NCBI RefSeq assembly: GCF_003367375.1
Contig: NZ_CP031416.1
Location: 999,501 to 1,063,500 of the forward strand
Direction of reading: 5' to 3'
Origin: Gallaecimonas mangrovi
GTDB taxonomy: Bacteria; Pseudomonadota; Gammaproteobacteria; Enterobacterales; Gallaecimonadaceae
DNA: 64,000 nucleotides
The notes under the pieces were generated by a model. It had not been told where the DNA came from, did no database searches, and was given only the letters and a program-made list of their open reading frames with translations. Each line of letters opens with the position of its first letter. Positions within the stretch are counted from its first letter, which is position 1. Below, one piece after another: positions 16,825 to 24,221 of this stretch. Position numbers and translations under genes: made by a program.

Positions 16825-16863
16825 AGCATGCTTTTGCCCCGCTAACACGGGGGAGTGGCAAAA

Positions 16864-16887
16864 AAGGCCAGCGTTAACGCTGGCCTT
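16864..16887. terminator. bidirectional intrinsic terminator
   Basis: Stem AAGGCCAGCG (16864-16873), loop TTAA, stem CGCTGGCCTT (16878-16887). It ends the SDR gene on the plus strand and contains the stop codon of the convergent MarR gene. Confidence 0.8.
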
Positions 16888-17413
16888 TGTCATTGTGCTG
16901 GCTGCCAACAGGGCATAACTTATCCAGCTGCTCAATAAGTTGCTGTTTTTGTTCGGATGAGAGATCGCCAAAGGCGGTATCTAGCCGGTTACCATTGTCG
17001 CGAATTTGCCGCGCCGCCAGCGCTCGGCCAGCGGTGGTCAATGCAACATGCAGGCGCCGGCCATGGTGCGGATCGGGCTTGGTTTTCACCAGGCCATCTC
17101 GTGACAACAGCTCTACCAACTCCGAGACACTGGCCCGGGAAACCCCCAATACCTCAACAAGATCGCGCTGCAGCATGCTGTCTTTTTTCGCCCAAAGTAT
17201 CATCAGCATTTGCATTCGCCCTGGCGATAAGGCGTCTGAGCCAAGCCACTGCGCCAAGTCGGCATTGACGCGCTGTACCGCTTCTCTTAAGGAAAACAGT
17301 AACCGTATGGACTGGAATACTTCTGGCGACAGTTCCTTGGAATAGGCGTCTATCAGAAAGTTGGGTGGGACCAGGTTCCCTTTTTGTTTTGGCATCGGCA
17401 AAAGCGTTCTCAT
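16874..17413 (-). CDS. MarR family transcriptional regulator
   Basis: The product of about 180 residues has the MarR winged helix core: helices around FSLREAVQRVNADLAQWLG, recognition region LVEVLGVSRASVSELVELLS and wing DPHHGRRLHVALTTAG. Starts at 17413 (ATG) or 17395 (ATG) are both possible and neither has a good ribosome binding site, consistent with coupling to the gene 30 bp upstream. It is the last gene of a three-gene minus-strand operon (SMP-30-like, CMD-like, MarR), and the palindrome at 19091-19112 before the operon is its likely operator. Confidence 0.87.
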   Translation of the reverse strand: MRTLLPMPKQKGNLVPPNFLIDAYSKELSPEVFQSIRLLFSLREAVQRVNADLAQWLGSDALSPGRMQMLMILWAKKDSMLQRDLVEVLGVSRASVSELVELLSRDGLVKTKPDPHHGRRLHVALTTAGRALAARQIRDNGNRLDTAFGDLSSEQKQQLIEQLDKLCPVGSQHNDKGQR

Positions 17414-17443
17414 CAATGGCGTTGGCAGCGATTGATGCCAATG

Positions 17444-18037
17444 TTAACCGGGTGCGGGAACTTGGAACAGTGCCAGCCCGGAGCAGACGGTTTGGTAAAC
17501 ACCCATCAGTGAAATAATATCGAACAGCCCGGTTTTGCCAAAACACCGCTCTGCCTCTTGGTAAAGTGCATCGTCAATCTGGCGTTCTAACATCAGCTTG
17601 CGAACGAAAATGCCTGCCAGTTTTTCATCCTCTGCCAAGGTGCTGGGAAGCTTGCCTGCTTGTAGCTCGGCAAGCTCTTTATCTGAAAAGCCAAGCTGTT
17701 TGGCGGCATGTTCTTGGGCATAAAGTTCGTAGCTGGCCTGCCAAATAGCGCCCACCGTCATGATCACCACCTCACGTACCCGCTTATTGAGGGTTGAATG
17801 AGTCTGTTCGGCGTGTTGCCAGGCAGACAACTTTTCGGTGATCGGTGGATGGAGCAATAAGAAGTTGAATGGGCCTATCAGCCGGCCGTCGTCGGTGGCT
17901 GCTTTTACGCCTATTTGATTGGCAAAGGTTACCCAGTTACTGACAAAGCTGTCGTAAAGATCGCGCTGGGCCGCGTCAAGGGTAGTGGGTTCAAAAAGCG
18001 GTAGGCGGCCGCCGAGGTCGCTATCTCGTTTGGACAT
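17444..18037 (-). CDS. carboxymuconolactone decarboxylase (AhpD-like) family protein
   Basis: The 197-residue helical protein matches the CMD/AhpD fold, with the core TLNKRVREVVIMTVGAIWQA followed by YELYAQEHAAKQLGFSDKEL. The two cysteines of true AhpD (CxxC) are absent here, so it is not an alkylhydroperoxidase of the standard kind. Related proteins occur in lactone and aromatic degradation clusters. GGAGAAG precedes the start. It is the middle gene of the operon with an SMP-30-like beta-propeller hydrolase, which often opens lactones, so the pair may handle a lactone intermediate. Confidence 0.85.
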   Translation of the reverse strand: MSKRDSDLGGRLPLFEPTTLDAAQRDLYDSFVSNWVTFANQIGVKAATDDGRLIGPFNFLLLHPPITEKLSAWQHAEQTHSTLNKRVREVVIMTVGAIWQASYELYAQEHAAKQLGFSDKELAELQAGKLPSTLAEDEKLAGIFVRKLMLERQIDDALYQEAERCFGKTGLFDIISLMGVYQTVCSGLALFQVPAPG

Positions 18038-18100
18038 CAGACTTCTCCAACAGTGAGCTTGTTGTATTGCCTAGTAAAGTTGCCTCTAAGGTGGTGACGG

Positions 18101-19072
18101 TTAGGCAAATTCAATGCGGACCACACGGGCTGGTCGTAGCTTGCCGTCAGGTGCTATGTGCACCACACCGCCGTCGGTTGGCGCATAGGCAACTCGGCCG
18201 TAGTCGCCTGGTCTTCGGCCCCAATCGAGACTTGTTGGGCCAATCAACGCCTCGGAAAAAGGCTTACCGGCAACAGAAGCTGATGTTTCACTGCCAGGCT
18301 CAAGAGAAGAGCGCTCAATAATGTGGTCTGGGTGGCGGGCGATATAAGCCACGCCTGCGTTTTCATCAAGGCAAAGATCGTCAACATTGTCGATGTCGGC
18401 CAGGTGTTCAGGCTCGCCTAGGGGCGCAAGTGTTGTTGGGTCAACCTTGACTCGCATAAATACCCCCAGCGACGACGTTGCGTAATAGACCGCTTGTGTC
18501 TTAGGCCCATAGCGAAGGCCGTTGATCCCAGGGAAGGGCACTTCTTGCGAATCCGAAAACTTCACCGGTGGGTGGCCGCCTCCAGCCGCCATGGAAGGGT
18601 GTTTTAGCCACACCTGTGCGCTTGCTTTTGTGCCGCCTGCGGCCAGATCAACACGCCAGATCACCCCCTCAACGCAGTCAGCCACCAACATTATTCCGGG
18701 TGCCAGTAACGCGGCGCCGTTGGGACCAGCTGGTGGCTCGAAGGTAAAAATTGGCGTGGGGTTTACCGGTTCGCCCGGTTGCCAGCCACGCAGATCGAGG
18801 CGGTAGATCGCCGCATCGCCATAAGTAAAAACATAAAAGATGTCCGGAGCTGCCTCGACAAGGCTTTGTGCGAGTTGGTTGTCAGCAAAAGTATGAAGTA
18901 GCAGCGGCGTCACCGGCAGTTCGCCTGTGGCTACCGGTACATACCAAAGCTGCCGCTGTGGTGAAGCGACAACCAAAATAGAGCCGTCGGCGCGCACGGC
19001 TAAGTTTTCCAGCATGGTATGCATGGGGAACTCAGCAACAGTGGTGATACGAGCTGATGTCAATAACGTCAT
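18101..19072 (-). CDS. SMP-30/gluconolactonase-like beta-propeller protein
   Basis: This 323-residue protein shows the repeating strand pattern of a six-bladed beta-propeller of the SMP-30/gluconolactonase/strictosidine-synthase-like superfamily: ENLAVRADGSILVVASP, APGIMLVADCVEGVIWRVD, FPGINGLRYGPKTQAVYYAT, VDDLCLDENAGVAYIARH. Family members bind a divalent metal at the propeller centre and hydrolyse lactones. There is no signal peptide, so it acts in the cytosol. It is the first gene of the operon with the CMD-like and MarR genes and carries a perfect palindrome 19 bp upstream of its start. Confidence 0.82.
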   Translation of the reverse strand: MTLLTSARITTVAEFPMHTMLENLAVRADGSILVVASPQRQLWYVPVATGELPVTPLLLHTFADNQLAQSLVEAAPDIFYVFTYGDAAIYRLDLRGWQPGEPVNPTPIFTFEPPAGPNGAALLAPGIMLVADCVEGVIWRVDLAAGGTKASAQVWLKHPSMAAGGGHPPVKFSDSQEVPFPGINGLRYGPKTQAVYYATSSLGVFMRVKVDPTTLAPLGEPEHLADIDNVDDLCLDENAGVAYIARHPDHIIERSSLEPGSETSASVAGKPFSEALIGPTSLDWGRRPGDYGRVAYAPTDGGVVHIAPDGKLRPARVVRIEFA

Positions 19073-19090
19073 GATTTTAAGACCTTAAAA

Positions 19091-19112
19091 TAATGTAAGG
19101 ACCCTTACATTA
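19091..19112. promoter_or_regulatory. perfect palindromic operator upstream of the SMP-30/CMD/MarR operon
   Basis: TAATGTAAGG (19091-19100) and CCTTACATTA (19103-19112) are perfect inverted repeats around AC. Size and position fit a MarR-dimer operator that controls the operon and the repressor's own gene. Confidence 0.75.
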
Positions 19113-19329
19113 CGCCTTCGGCTTTACCAGCACAATAGGCTGACGTAGATGTTTTGAAAGCTCTACTAGGGCAAATAAAATCCGGTGCTTTGCAGCTTTA
19201 TTCCATTGCACAAAACATAGGTTGGCCTTTATCTGCAGCGGCTAAAGGCGCTAGGCCTTGGGCCTTGGTCGGTTACTGTGGTCGGCGTGTCAGCAGTTAA
19301 TATTGCTGCGCTGTCAAACCACGGCAAAG

Positions 19330-19403
19330 TAACGCCTTAGTCGCTAAACGGGATCACTCAAGGGGAAAGGCGGCTAATGATTGAGCAACTGACTAAGGCG
19401 CTA
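19330..19403. repeat. 13-bp inverted repeat around a 48-bp spacer
   Basis: TAACGCCTTAGTC (19330-19342) and GACTAAGGCGCTA (19391-19403) are inverted copies with one difference, and a shorter CTCAA/TTGAG pair lies inside. It overlaps the AraC fragment start and could be a folded recombination site or relic, or an operator of the lost gene. Confidence 0.4.
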
Positions 19404-19475
19404 CTGGCTTTTACTGAACGCCAGTCGGGGGTTGACCCCTATTTCACAGCTTTTGATGTTCTTCCACAGTTTTGA
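19377..19475 (+). pseudogene. AraC family regulator remnant (N-terminal 30 residues)
   Basis: ATG 19377, preceded by AAAGGCGG, opens a 32-codon frame, MIEQLTKALLAFTERQSG then VDPYFTAFDVL. This resembles the first residues of AraC regulators of the YqhC-like group (family pattern ...TALPGLxLxRS). The frame stops at 19473 and nothing after it resembles the sensor or helix-turn-helix domains, so only a truncated 5' end remains. It lies in an unusually long gene-poor gap (19113-19633). The rest of that gap shows nothing beyond the inverted repeats listed separately. Confidence 0.55.
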
Positions 19476-19602
19476 AACTCTCTCCTTTTGCCTTTAAATT
19501 CCTAACTAATTGTAAAAAATAATTTTTTTATTAAATCCTCCTTGGTGATGCCATTAAAGACTTCCCTTCTTGACTTGATCTTGAGGTGACTTATCCTTAT
19601 AA

Positions 19603-19620
19603 AGGAAACGTTCGTTTCCT
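19603..19620. promoter_or_regulatory. TetR operator candidate
   Basis: AGGAAACG-TT-CGTTTCCT is a perfect inverted repeat 14 bp before the chosen TetR start at 19634. It lies inside the extended open frame, which argues that the true start is downstream and that the regulator represses its own promoter. Confidence 0.7.
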
Positions 19621-19633
19621 AATTTGGTGGTTT

Positions 19634-20251
19634 ATGAAAGTGCTCCCCTATGCAAAACCGGCTCAATCGGTTCGGGGTCGACCTCGGGCCTTTGATGAAG
19701 AGCAGTTTTTGGATGGCGCTATTGAGCTGTTTCGACGTCGTGGTTTTAGCGGCGTTAGCATTAGCGACATTACCGCTGCCACCGGGCTGACCACCGGCAG
19801 TGTTTATAAAGCCTACAAAGACAAGGAAGGGGTTTTTGCCAAGGCCTTGGCTCGTTATGTGGCGCTACGGCAGCAGCAGTTGAATGCAAGGCTAGCCGAG
19901 GCCAAAAACGGCAAGGCCAAAATTGCCCAATTGTTACGTGACTATGTGGAACTCAGCCAGGGCCGTGACGGCAAGCTGGGATGTATGGTGGTGGCGGGCG
20001 TCACGCATATCGACCAGCTTGGTGCTGTTGGTCCCTGCTTAACTCAGCAACTGGCTGAGCGCCGTGCCGCATTGTTGGCCTTGATTGAACAAGGCCAACA
20101 AGATGGTTCTATTGCTTCGAATACCGATGCAAGGATCACTGCTGAGATCCTATTAGCGCTGCTACAAGGCATGCGAGTGGTAGGCAAGGCGGAAATCCTC
20201 ACCGCCGACGGTGAAGCCTTTGTGGCCCAAGCCTTGAAACTGTTGGGCTAA
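19634..20251 (+). CDS. TetR/AcrR family transcriptional regulator
   Basis: Using ATG 19634, the 205-residue protein begins MKVLPYAKPAQSVRGRPRAF, the basic leader common in this family, followed by the helix-turn-helix (FLDGAIELFRRRGFSGVSI, then DITAATGLTTGSVYKAYKDK). The C-terminal domain is of the YxaF/AcuR-like type (LLRDYVELSQGRDGKLGCMV). The longer frame from 19586 contains the palindromic operator and is unlikely to be translated. It heads a plus-strand operon with a YdcZ-family transporter four bases downstream and an epoxide-hydrolase-like gene, which it probably regulates with itself. Confidence 0.9.
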   Translation: MKVLPYAKPAQSVRGRPRAFDEEQFLDGAIELFRRRGFSGVSISDITAATGLTTGSVYKAYKDKEGVFAKALARYVALRQQQLNARLAEAKNGKAKIAQLLRDYVELSQGRDGKLGCMVVAGVTHIDQLGAVGPCLTQQLAERRAALLALIEQGQQDGSIASNTDARITAEILLALLQGMRVVGKAEILTADGEAFVAQALKLLG

Positions 20252-20254
20252 ATC

Positions 20255-20689
20255 ATGGGCGTATTTGCCATTATTGCCATACTCGCCGGCGCCATGTTGC
20301 CGCTACAGGCCGTATTTAATGCCCGCTTGGGTAATGCCCTTGGCTCGCCCATTTGGGCAGCATCTGTGTCAGCAATGGTGTCGGCAGTGTTGCTGTTTGT
20401 GGTGGGAGTGGCTATTACTGGTACCTTACCGTGCCGCACCCAATTGCACGTGCTACCGCCCTGGGCCTGGATAGGTGGGCTTTGTGGTGTGATAACTCTG
20501 GCCGGTGTTACTGCCTGCGCGCCGCGTTTGGGCGCCGGAACCATGGTGGCGTTAGTGGTGGCTGGGCAGGTGATCTTTGCCCTGCTGCTAGACCGTTTTG
20601 GCCTGTTTGGTCTGACCCCTCATCCCCTTTCCCTACAACGTATTGTCGCCGCCGTGCTGCTGCTGGCCGGTATGGTACTTATTCAATAG
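20255..20689 (+). CDS. DMT family transporter, YdcZ (DUF606) type
   Basis: At 144 residues this is a half-length DMT protein with five predicted membrane segments: FAIIAILAGAMLPLQAVFNA, then VSAMVSAVLLFVVGVAI, WIGGLCGVITLAGVTA, MVALVVAGQVIFALLLDRFG and IVAAVLLLAGMVLIQ. The NARLG after segment 1 and AGQV...DRFG signatures are typical of YdcZ/DUF606 proteins, which form dimers to make a complete DMT unit. The start overlaps the end region of the TetR gene, so the two are co-translated. Function unknown; small-molecule export is inferred from the family. Confidence 0.88.
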   Translation: MGVFAIIAILAGAMLPLQAVFNARLGNALGSPIWAASVSAMVSAVLLFVVGVAITGTLPCRTQLHVLPPWAWIGGLCGVITLAGVTACAPRLGAGTMVALVVAGQVIFALLLDRFGLFGLTPHPLSLQRIVAAVLLLAGMVLIQ

Positions 20690-20699
20690 GAGTTTTGTT

Positions 20700-21584
20700 A
20701 TGTCTAGGTCCATTGTGGCTGAAGCGCCCGCTGGTTTTGAGCACCGTTTTGCCCGAGTGAATGGTCTGCGTTTTCATTATGTGACCGGTGGCCGAAACGA
20801 TGGCCCGGCCCTGGTGCTGTTGGCTGGCTTTCCGGAAAGTTGGTTTGCCTGGCGTCATGTAATGCACCATCTGGCAGATAAGTACCGCATTGTGGCGGTA
20901 GATTTACCGGGCCAAGGTGACAGTGATAAGCCCCTTAGCGGCTACGACACTCAAACCGTAGCCGAGCGCTTGCATGGCTTAATCGCTTCCCTTGAACTAG
21001 GTCGCTATTATCTTGCTGCCCATGATGTAGGGGCCTGGGTCGCCTTTCCTTACGCCATGCTATTTGGCGAAGAAATTCGAGCGCTAAGCTTGATGGATGC
21101 CGGTATTCCAGGTGTCTCTTTGCCTGATAAATTGCCGTCGGCCTCTGATAAATCTTGGAAGACTTGGCACTTTTCCTTTCATGCGGTGGCGGATCTGCCC
21201 GAAGCCTTGTTGGAAGGGCGTGAGCGCCTTTATTTGCAATGGTTTTTCCGTGAGAAAACCGCGAACTTCTACTGCTATGGCGAAGCCGAACTGGCTGAAT
21301 ATGAGCGCCTACTTACTGCGCCAGGTGGCCTGCGCGCCGGGCTGGCCTTTTATCGGGAACTTTCTACCTCAGCAGCACAAAACGCTGAGCTTGCCAAAAA
21401 AGGCGGGCTTAGCATGCCGGTGCTGGCGCTCTCTGCCGACCAAGGTTCTATCCCAGATATGGCGGCGACCTTAAAGCCCTTTGCCGAACAAGTATTCGGC
21501 GAGCAAATCAAAGATTGCGGCCATTTTCAGCCGGAAGAGCAACCCCAAGCGGTGGCTCAGGCTTTGGCACGCTTCTTTAGTTAA
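20700..21584 (+). CDS. alpha/beta hydrolase (epoxide hydrolase/haloacetate dehalogenase-like)
   Basis: The start is ATG 20700 with AGGAG upstream; the open frame begins earlier inside the YdcZ gene. The 294-residue protein has a nucleophilic Asp109 in AAHDVGAW, where esterases have Ser, as in epoxide hydrolases and haloalkane/fluoroacetate dehalogenases. Other family marks are FPESWFAWRHV, DLPGQGDSDKP and the catalytic His in DCGHFQPEEQP near residue 275. YRELSTSAAQ fits the cap tyrosine region. It ends the operon headed by the TetR gene and may detoxify an epoxide or halogenated compound that the regulator senses. Confidence 0.88.
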   Translation: MSRSIVAEAPAGFEHRFARVNGLRFHYVTGGRNDGPALVLLAGFPESWFAWRHVMHHLADKYRIVAVDLPGQGDSDKPLSGYDTQTVAERLHGLIASLELGRYYLAAHDVGAWVAFPYAMLFGEEIRALSLMDAGIPGVSLPDKLPSASDKSWKTWHFSFHAVADLPEALLEGRERLYLQWFFREKTANFYCYGEAELAEYERLLTAPGGLRAGLAFYRELSTSAAQNAELAKKGGLSMPVLALSADQGSIPDMAATLKPFAEQVFGEQIKDCGHFQPEEQPQAVAQALARFFS

Positions 21585-21757
21585 TGTGCTTGCGCCTAAT
21601 GTCATAAATCGAAGTCTGGCAAATATGAAACGAGAGGGTCTGAATGAGGGTTATTGCAGACAATAATCTTTTGGTGAATTTATGATTAACTTCGTAAAAA
21701 TATAGCTTTACATGAAAAATATAAGGAAAAAATCGCATCTCAGGGTATGATAGGCAA

Positions 21758-21781
21758 ATCAATAAAATCGTCTTTATTGAT
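21758..21781. promoter_or_regulatory. inverted repeat upstream of the lipoprotein operon
   Basis: ATCAATAAA (21758-21766) and TTTATTGAT (21773-21781) are perfect 9-bp inverted repeats with a six-base spacer, 80 bp before the CsgG-like start. It may be an operator or leader hairpin. The remainder of 21585-21860 is AT-rich and shows no gene. Confidence 0.5.
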
Positions 21782-21860
21782 CGTCTAAATGAATTGGCAG
21801 GGAAGCTAATATCGTAGTGATGTGCTGCGGTTTGCCTAACTGCAGCACCATGAGAACACT

Positions 21861-22811
21861 ATGAAAAAACTGATCATTCCTCTGAGTATACTTACCTTAC
21901 TGGCGGGCTGTACTTCTGCCACCCGTGAAGCAGTTAACACACTCCCCAAAGCAACGCCTCAGGTAAGTCCTACCTTGGCGTCACCAGAGCAACTTGGCTT
22001 GAAGCGCGTTGTTGCCATAGCTCGGTTTAGTGATGAGACCAAGCGTGGTACTTCTTTTCTGTTGGATAAAAACAATGATCGTTTGGGAAAACAGGCCTCT
22101 GATATTTTGTCTGCTAGGTTAACTGACACTCAAAAATTCGTGATGCTAGAACGTAGCGATCTTGACAAGGTGTTGTCAGAAAATAAGTTTGATGGCAAGA
22201 CGATGGAAAAGGTTGGTGCTGATTTTCTGATTGTTGGTTCTGTTTCCGAATTTGGCCGGTCAACCACCAGTGAAGTCGGTATTTTTAGTCGTAATAAAAT
22301 TCAAAAAGCCAATGCCACTGTTAATGTGCGGCTGATTAACACACACACAGGTCAGATTGTTTACTCTGAGGAAGCAAGTGGTGAAGCTAAAGTAGAAGCG
22401 AATCACGTTTTTAATGTTGGTGAGCGTGCAGGTTATGACACTTCCATCGATGACAAAGCCCTTTCTGCTGCAATTTCTAAGTTAGTAAGCAATATTAGCG
22501 AAAACTTGATGGATGCCCCTTGGCGAGCCTATCTTGTTGGCCAGCAAAATGGTTTTTGGCTAATGACCGGTGGTAAATCTCAAGGTGTGAAAGTGGGTGA
22601 TGTATTCAACGTTGTAGCGCCAGGAAAGCAAGTGAAAAATCCACAGACCGGAATGATGATCCGTCTGCCTGGAAAAAAAGTGGCAACACTGCGTGTGAAT
22701 GCATTTGTCGGTTCAGGTAACAATGAGCTTTCTTTGTGCGAGCTTGCATCCGGCCATATAGATACAAAGCAATCCGCTAAGTTAGTTGTAGAAGAAAAAG
22801 GGAAGGCTTAA
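21861..22811 (+). CDS. CsgG/HfaB family outer-membrane lipoprotein
   Basis: The 316-residue product has a lipoprotein signal with lipobox LLAGC (Cys17). The CsgG-like core follows: VVAIARFSDETKRG, ASDILSARLTDTQKFVMLER, GADFLIVGSVSEFG and ATVNVRLINTHTGQIVYSEE. CsgG forms the nonameric curli secretion pore, but no curli genes adjoin here. Relatives found with DUF4810 and GNA1162/DUF799 lipoproteins form a separate, poorly characterised envelope operon. A C-terminal extension (residues 220-310) contains an SH3-like segment KVGDVFNVVAPG. It is the first of four co-directional lipoprotein genes. Confidence 0.87.
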   Translation: MKKLIIPLSILTLLAGCTSATREAVNTLPKATPQVSPTLASPEQLGLKRVVAIARFSDETKRGTSFLLDKNNDRLGKQASDILSARLTDTQKFVMLERSDLDKVLSENKFDGKTMEKVGADFLIVGSVSEFGRSTTSEVGIFSRNKIQKANATVNVRLINTHTGQIVYSEEASGEAKVEANHVFNVGERAGYDTSIDDKALSAAISKLVSNISENLMDAPWRAYLVGQQNGFWLMTGGKSQGVKVGDVFNVVAPGKQVKNPQTGMMIRLPGKKVATLRVNAFVGSGNNELSLCELASGHIDTKQSAKLVVEEKGKA

Positions 22812-22814
22812 TTC

Positions 22815-23138
22815 ATGAAAAAAATTCTTATGGTAGCTATAGCTATGGTGCTAAGCGCTTGTAGCACTCATTTTTCTACTACAACTCAGGTAGATGATAA
22901 AGCTTATTTATTACTGACTGGAAACATTAATGGTGCAACCTTAATTATTGACGAACAACCAGATATTAATCTGGATAGTAGTAATATTCGTCGATACACA
23001 GAAGGTGATGAAACAGTCGTTAAATTTGCTGTTAATGTCGGAAATCACCTAGTTGAAATAACTAAGGCTGGGAAGGTTCTGGTTAAAAGAAAGATCTATG
23101 TAACCAATGGTAATAGTTTTGAAGTGAGAGTTCCCTAA
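22815..23138 (+). CDS. small lipoprotein, unknown function
   Basis: A 107-residue protein with lipobox VLSAC (Cys16) followed by a short beta-rich domain (GATLIIDEQPDINL, NVGNHLVEITKAGKVLVKRK) resembling a PEGA-like surface repeat. I do not recognise a named family. It begins three bases after the CsgG-like gene and its stop codon shares a base with the start of the DUF4810 gene (TAATG), so the genes are translationally coupled. It is an addition to the three-gene core of this operon type, and its product is probably anchored in the outer membrane with the others. Confidence 0.75.
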   Translation: MKKILMVAIAMVLSACSTHFSTTTQVDDKAYLLLTGNINGATLIIDEQPDINLDSSNIRRYTEGDETVVKFAVNVGNHLVEITKAGKVLVKRKIYVTNGNSFEVRVP

Positions 23139-23491
23139 TGAAATTAAGCCGTTTATTTTTCTGTTTACCTATTTTGTTCTTGGCGGCTTGCGCTGTTAAT
23201 CACGATATTTATTATTGGGGAAAGTATTCCGAAACTGCTTATCAGTATAAGAAAGATCCAACGCCTGAAAATCGTAAAGCACATTTTAATTCGATGCTTG
23301 ATATCGTTGAGCATGCAAAAGCGAAGCATAAAAAAATACCACCAGGTATCTATGCTGAGCTGGGAATGATGGAAGAAAAAGATCATGACAATGCCAAGGC
23401 GTTGGAATACTTCCATATGGAAGAGTCTTTGTTTCCTGAATCAGCCCCCTTGCTTAACCGTATGATTGGCCAAATTAAAAAAGGAAGTTAA
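23138..23491 (+). CDS. DUF4810 domain lipoprotein
   Basis: The 117-residue product has lipobox FLAAC (Cys18) and the DUF4810 pattern NHDIYYWGKYSETAYQYKKD, followed by a TPR-like helical pair ending in ALEYFHMEESLFPES. In other gammaproteobacteria and Neisseria this family sits between a CsgG-like lipoprotein and a GNA1162-like lipoprotein, as it does here. It probably forms part of an outer-membrane lipoprotein complex. Function beyond the association is unknown. Confidence 0.85.
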   Translation: MKLSRLFFCLPILFLAACAVNHDIYYWGKYSETAYQYKKDPTPENRKAHFNSMLDIVEHAKAKHKKIPPGIYAELGMMEEKDHDNAKALEYFHMEESLFPESAPLLNRMIGQIKKGS

Positions 23492-23495
23492 TTTA

Positions 23496-24182
23496 ATGAA
23501 AAAGGTACTAATTTGGTCGCTTTTAAGCTGCTTCATGTTACTTGGCGGCTGTGTTACGCCACCTAAATACACTTCAAAACAAGAAGCCTTCCCAGAGTTA
23601 TATAAAGAGCATCCGTTATCGGTATTGGTTGTTCCCGCGGTAAATCGTTCTACTGCTGCCGACGCACCGGAACTTTACTCAACAACGATCGCGCAACCAT
23701 TAGCTGAGGCTGGATACTATGTCATGCCGTTGCCGTTAACCAACTTAGTGTTACAAGGTGAGGGCGTTACTGATGGTGCTCAGTTAGCAAATATTGACGC
23801 CAGAAAATTTAATCAATTGATGGGAGCCGACGCGGTACTTTTTGTGACCATAAACCAGTGGGACACTAACTATTACGTTACTGGCGGTAATGTGACTGTA
23901 GGCGCTGCTTTCAGACTGGTATCTACGACCACGGGCGAAGATCTGTGGAATTATAACAACGTGGTTGTTTATGACACCTCCGGTGGGAGCAATGCCGGTG
24001 GTTTATTGGGCGCTATTATTGCCACTGCCTTGTCGACTGCTATGACCGACTATGTGCCGGTAGCACGGATGGTTAACGGCACCGTTATCAAAACACTACC
24101 GGTCGGTCGATATAACGCCCGTTTTGGTAAAGACGGTGCAGACAAGTTTGTTGAAAAACCACCTGCTAAAAGTGGTAGTTAG
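23496..24182 (+). CDS. GNA1162/DUF799 family lipoprotein
   Basis: The start is ATG 23496 with AAGGAAG upstream. The 228-residue protein has lipobox LLGGC (Cys19), then the DUF799/GNA1162 core: LSVLVVPAVNRSTAADAPE, YYVMPLPLTNLVLQGEG and LMGADAVLFVTINQW. The meningococcal GNA1162 homologue is a surface-associated lipoprotein with a TolB-like fold (established for that family). A glycine-rich hydrophobic stretch GGSNAGGLLGAIIATALSTA follows. It is the last gene of the operon, and a strong terminator lies right after it. Confidence 0.87.
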   Translation: MKKVLIWSLLSCFMLLGGCVTPPKYTSKQEAFPELYKEHPLSVLVVPAVNRSTAADAPELYSTTIAQPLAEAGYYVMPLPLTNLVLQGEGVTDGAQLANIDARKFNQLMGADAVLFVTINQWDTNYYVTGGNVTVGAAFRLVSTTTGEDLWNYNNVVVYDTSGGSNAGGLLGAIIATALSTAMTDYVPVARMVNGTVIKTLPVGRYNARFGKDGADKFVEKPPAKSGS

Positions 24183-24193
24183 GTAATGGAAAT

Positions 24194-24220
24194 AAAAAAG
24201 CCGCCCTGGGCGGCTTTTTT
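24194..24220. terminator. bidirectional intrinsic terminator
   Basis: GCCGCC (24200-24205), loop CTG, GGCGGC (24209-24214), flanked by A6 and T6. It serves the lipoprotein operon and the convergent quinone-reductase-like gene. Confidence 0.9.
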
Positions 24221-24221
24221 A

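Noticed and set aside
19330-19403. Inverted repeat as an attC or IS terminal repeat pair
   Set aside because: The spacer is only 48 bp with no transposase, and the core bases do not fit attC; kept only as a relic or operator candidate.
22815-24182. Lipoprotein operon as a curli (csg) locus
   Set aside because: Only the CsgG-like protein is shared; CsgA, CsgB, CsgE and CsgF relatives are absent, and the partners are DUF4810 and GNA1162 types.
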